NCBI GenBank assembly: GCA_041658705.1
Contig: JBAZZT010000018.1
Span: 1-19,781 of the forward strand
DNA: 19,781 nucleotides
Origin: CAIKNB01 sp041658705
GTDB taxonomy: Bacteria; Patescibacteriota; Patescibacteriia; 2-12-FULL-60-25
Direction: 5' to 3'
In this document: positions 19,665-19,781 of the stretch, piece by piece
Layout of the letters: the number at the start of each line of letters is the position of its first letter
How positions within the stretch are numbered: the first letter of the stretch is position 1
Notes under the pieces: model-generated
Databases searched by the model: none
What the model was told of the DNA's origin: nothing
What the model saw: only the letters and a program-made list of their open reading frames with translations
Made by a program: the position numbers and the translations under genes

Positions 19665-19781
19665 TGGGCTTAATGTACTTTTTGTGGTGCTAGCGGCACT
19701 TCACGCAGAACCATTCGAAGGCTCGTTGTCGATGCAGTCTGTTCATGCCTCGGTGGCTTCTCAGGAGTCCTTTGAACCGAC
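19665..19781. repeat. Right arm of the 117-bp terminal inverted repeat
   Basis: Perfect reverse complement of 2-118. The short gap before it holds the end of the previous terminator and a TGTCATCC fragment of the interspersed repeats. Confidence 0.95.
19690..19781 (-). CDS. Possible transposase, C-terminal fragment (partial, minus strand)
   Basis: Mirror copy of the fragment at the left edge, entering from the right edge and ending at TAG (19690-19692 on the minus strand). It has the same short C-terminal sequence, EWFCVKCR. Identity of the two copies suggests one recently active element. Confidence 0.35.
   Translation of the reverse strand, partial: RFKGLLRSHRGMNRLHRQRAFEWFCVKCR

Overview
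The window looks like part of a contig from a Candidate Phyla Radiation (Patescibacteria) bacterium, possibly near the Uhrbacteria. This is inferred from gene style, not from a marker tree. Supporting signs are a split two-gene transketolase, a sparse sugar-phosphate gene set, secreted proteins with an N-terminal domain I associate with this group, many start codons without a Shine-Dalgarno sequence, and many short interspersed repeats. The standard bacterial code fits: TAA, TAG and TGA all end intact genes. Most of the window looks moderately GC-rich, but the lipoprotein and NlpC-like genes (about 7.8-9.6 kb) are visibly more AT-rich. I see no rRNA, tRNA or CRISPR.

Layout. The two ends carry a perfect 117-bp inverted repeat (2-118 and 19665-19781) that encodes the tail of a possible transposase, so the contig probably breaks in two opposed copies of one mobile element. 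From 0.3 to 2.0 kb (minus) is a membrane-anchored Ser/Thr kinase with its own promoter and terminator. At 2.1-2.66 kb is a REP-associated tyrosine transposase (RAYT) that carries two REP palindromes inside its reading frame. At 2.7-5.7 kb (minus) is isoleucyl-tRNA synthetase, followed by a histidine-phosphatase-like gene (minus, 5.8-6.4 kb). From 6.5 to 7.8 kb are ribose-5-phosphate isomerase B and a divergent ribulose-phosphate 3-epimerase. The epimerase is followed closely by a transglutaminase-like lipoprotein and an NlpC/P60-like protein (to 9.6 kb). At 9.7-12.06 kb are two tandem secreted proteins sharing an N-terminal two-fold repeat domain; one continues into Ig-like repeats, the other into a cupredoxin fold that has lost its copper cysteine. 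A minus-strand orphan gene lies at 12.2-12.8 kb. At 12.9-16.0 kb are the two transketolase subunits and a class II aldolase. At 16.4-18.2 kb is a two-gene operon of unknown function. At 18.6-19.6 kb is a coiled-coil plus tandem-repeat protein whose frame is cut by an amber codon exactly where a repeat tryptophan belongs.

How the genes fit together. rpiB, the epimerase, transketolase and a ketose-bisphosphate aldolase make up most of a non-oxidative pentose phosphate route. With no transaldolase in view, aldolase and transketolase could work through sedoheptulose-1,7-bisphosphate (inference). Sugar-metabolism genes and ileS tend to have a -10 box only 6-14 nt before an ATG with no Shine-Dalgarno, as expected for leaderless or near-leaderless mRNAs. 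The kinase, phosphatase and unknown genes have Shine-Dalgarno sequences, most behind TTGACA-N17 type promoters.

The most striking non-genic signal is a set of six dispersed 28-35 bp tracts built from 4-5 tandem heptanucleotides with different words, two of them inside essential genes in frame. REP palindromes and composite hairpin repeats fill most intergenic gaps, and some serve as terminators.
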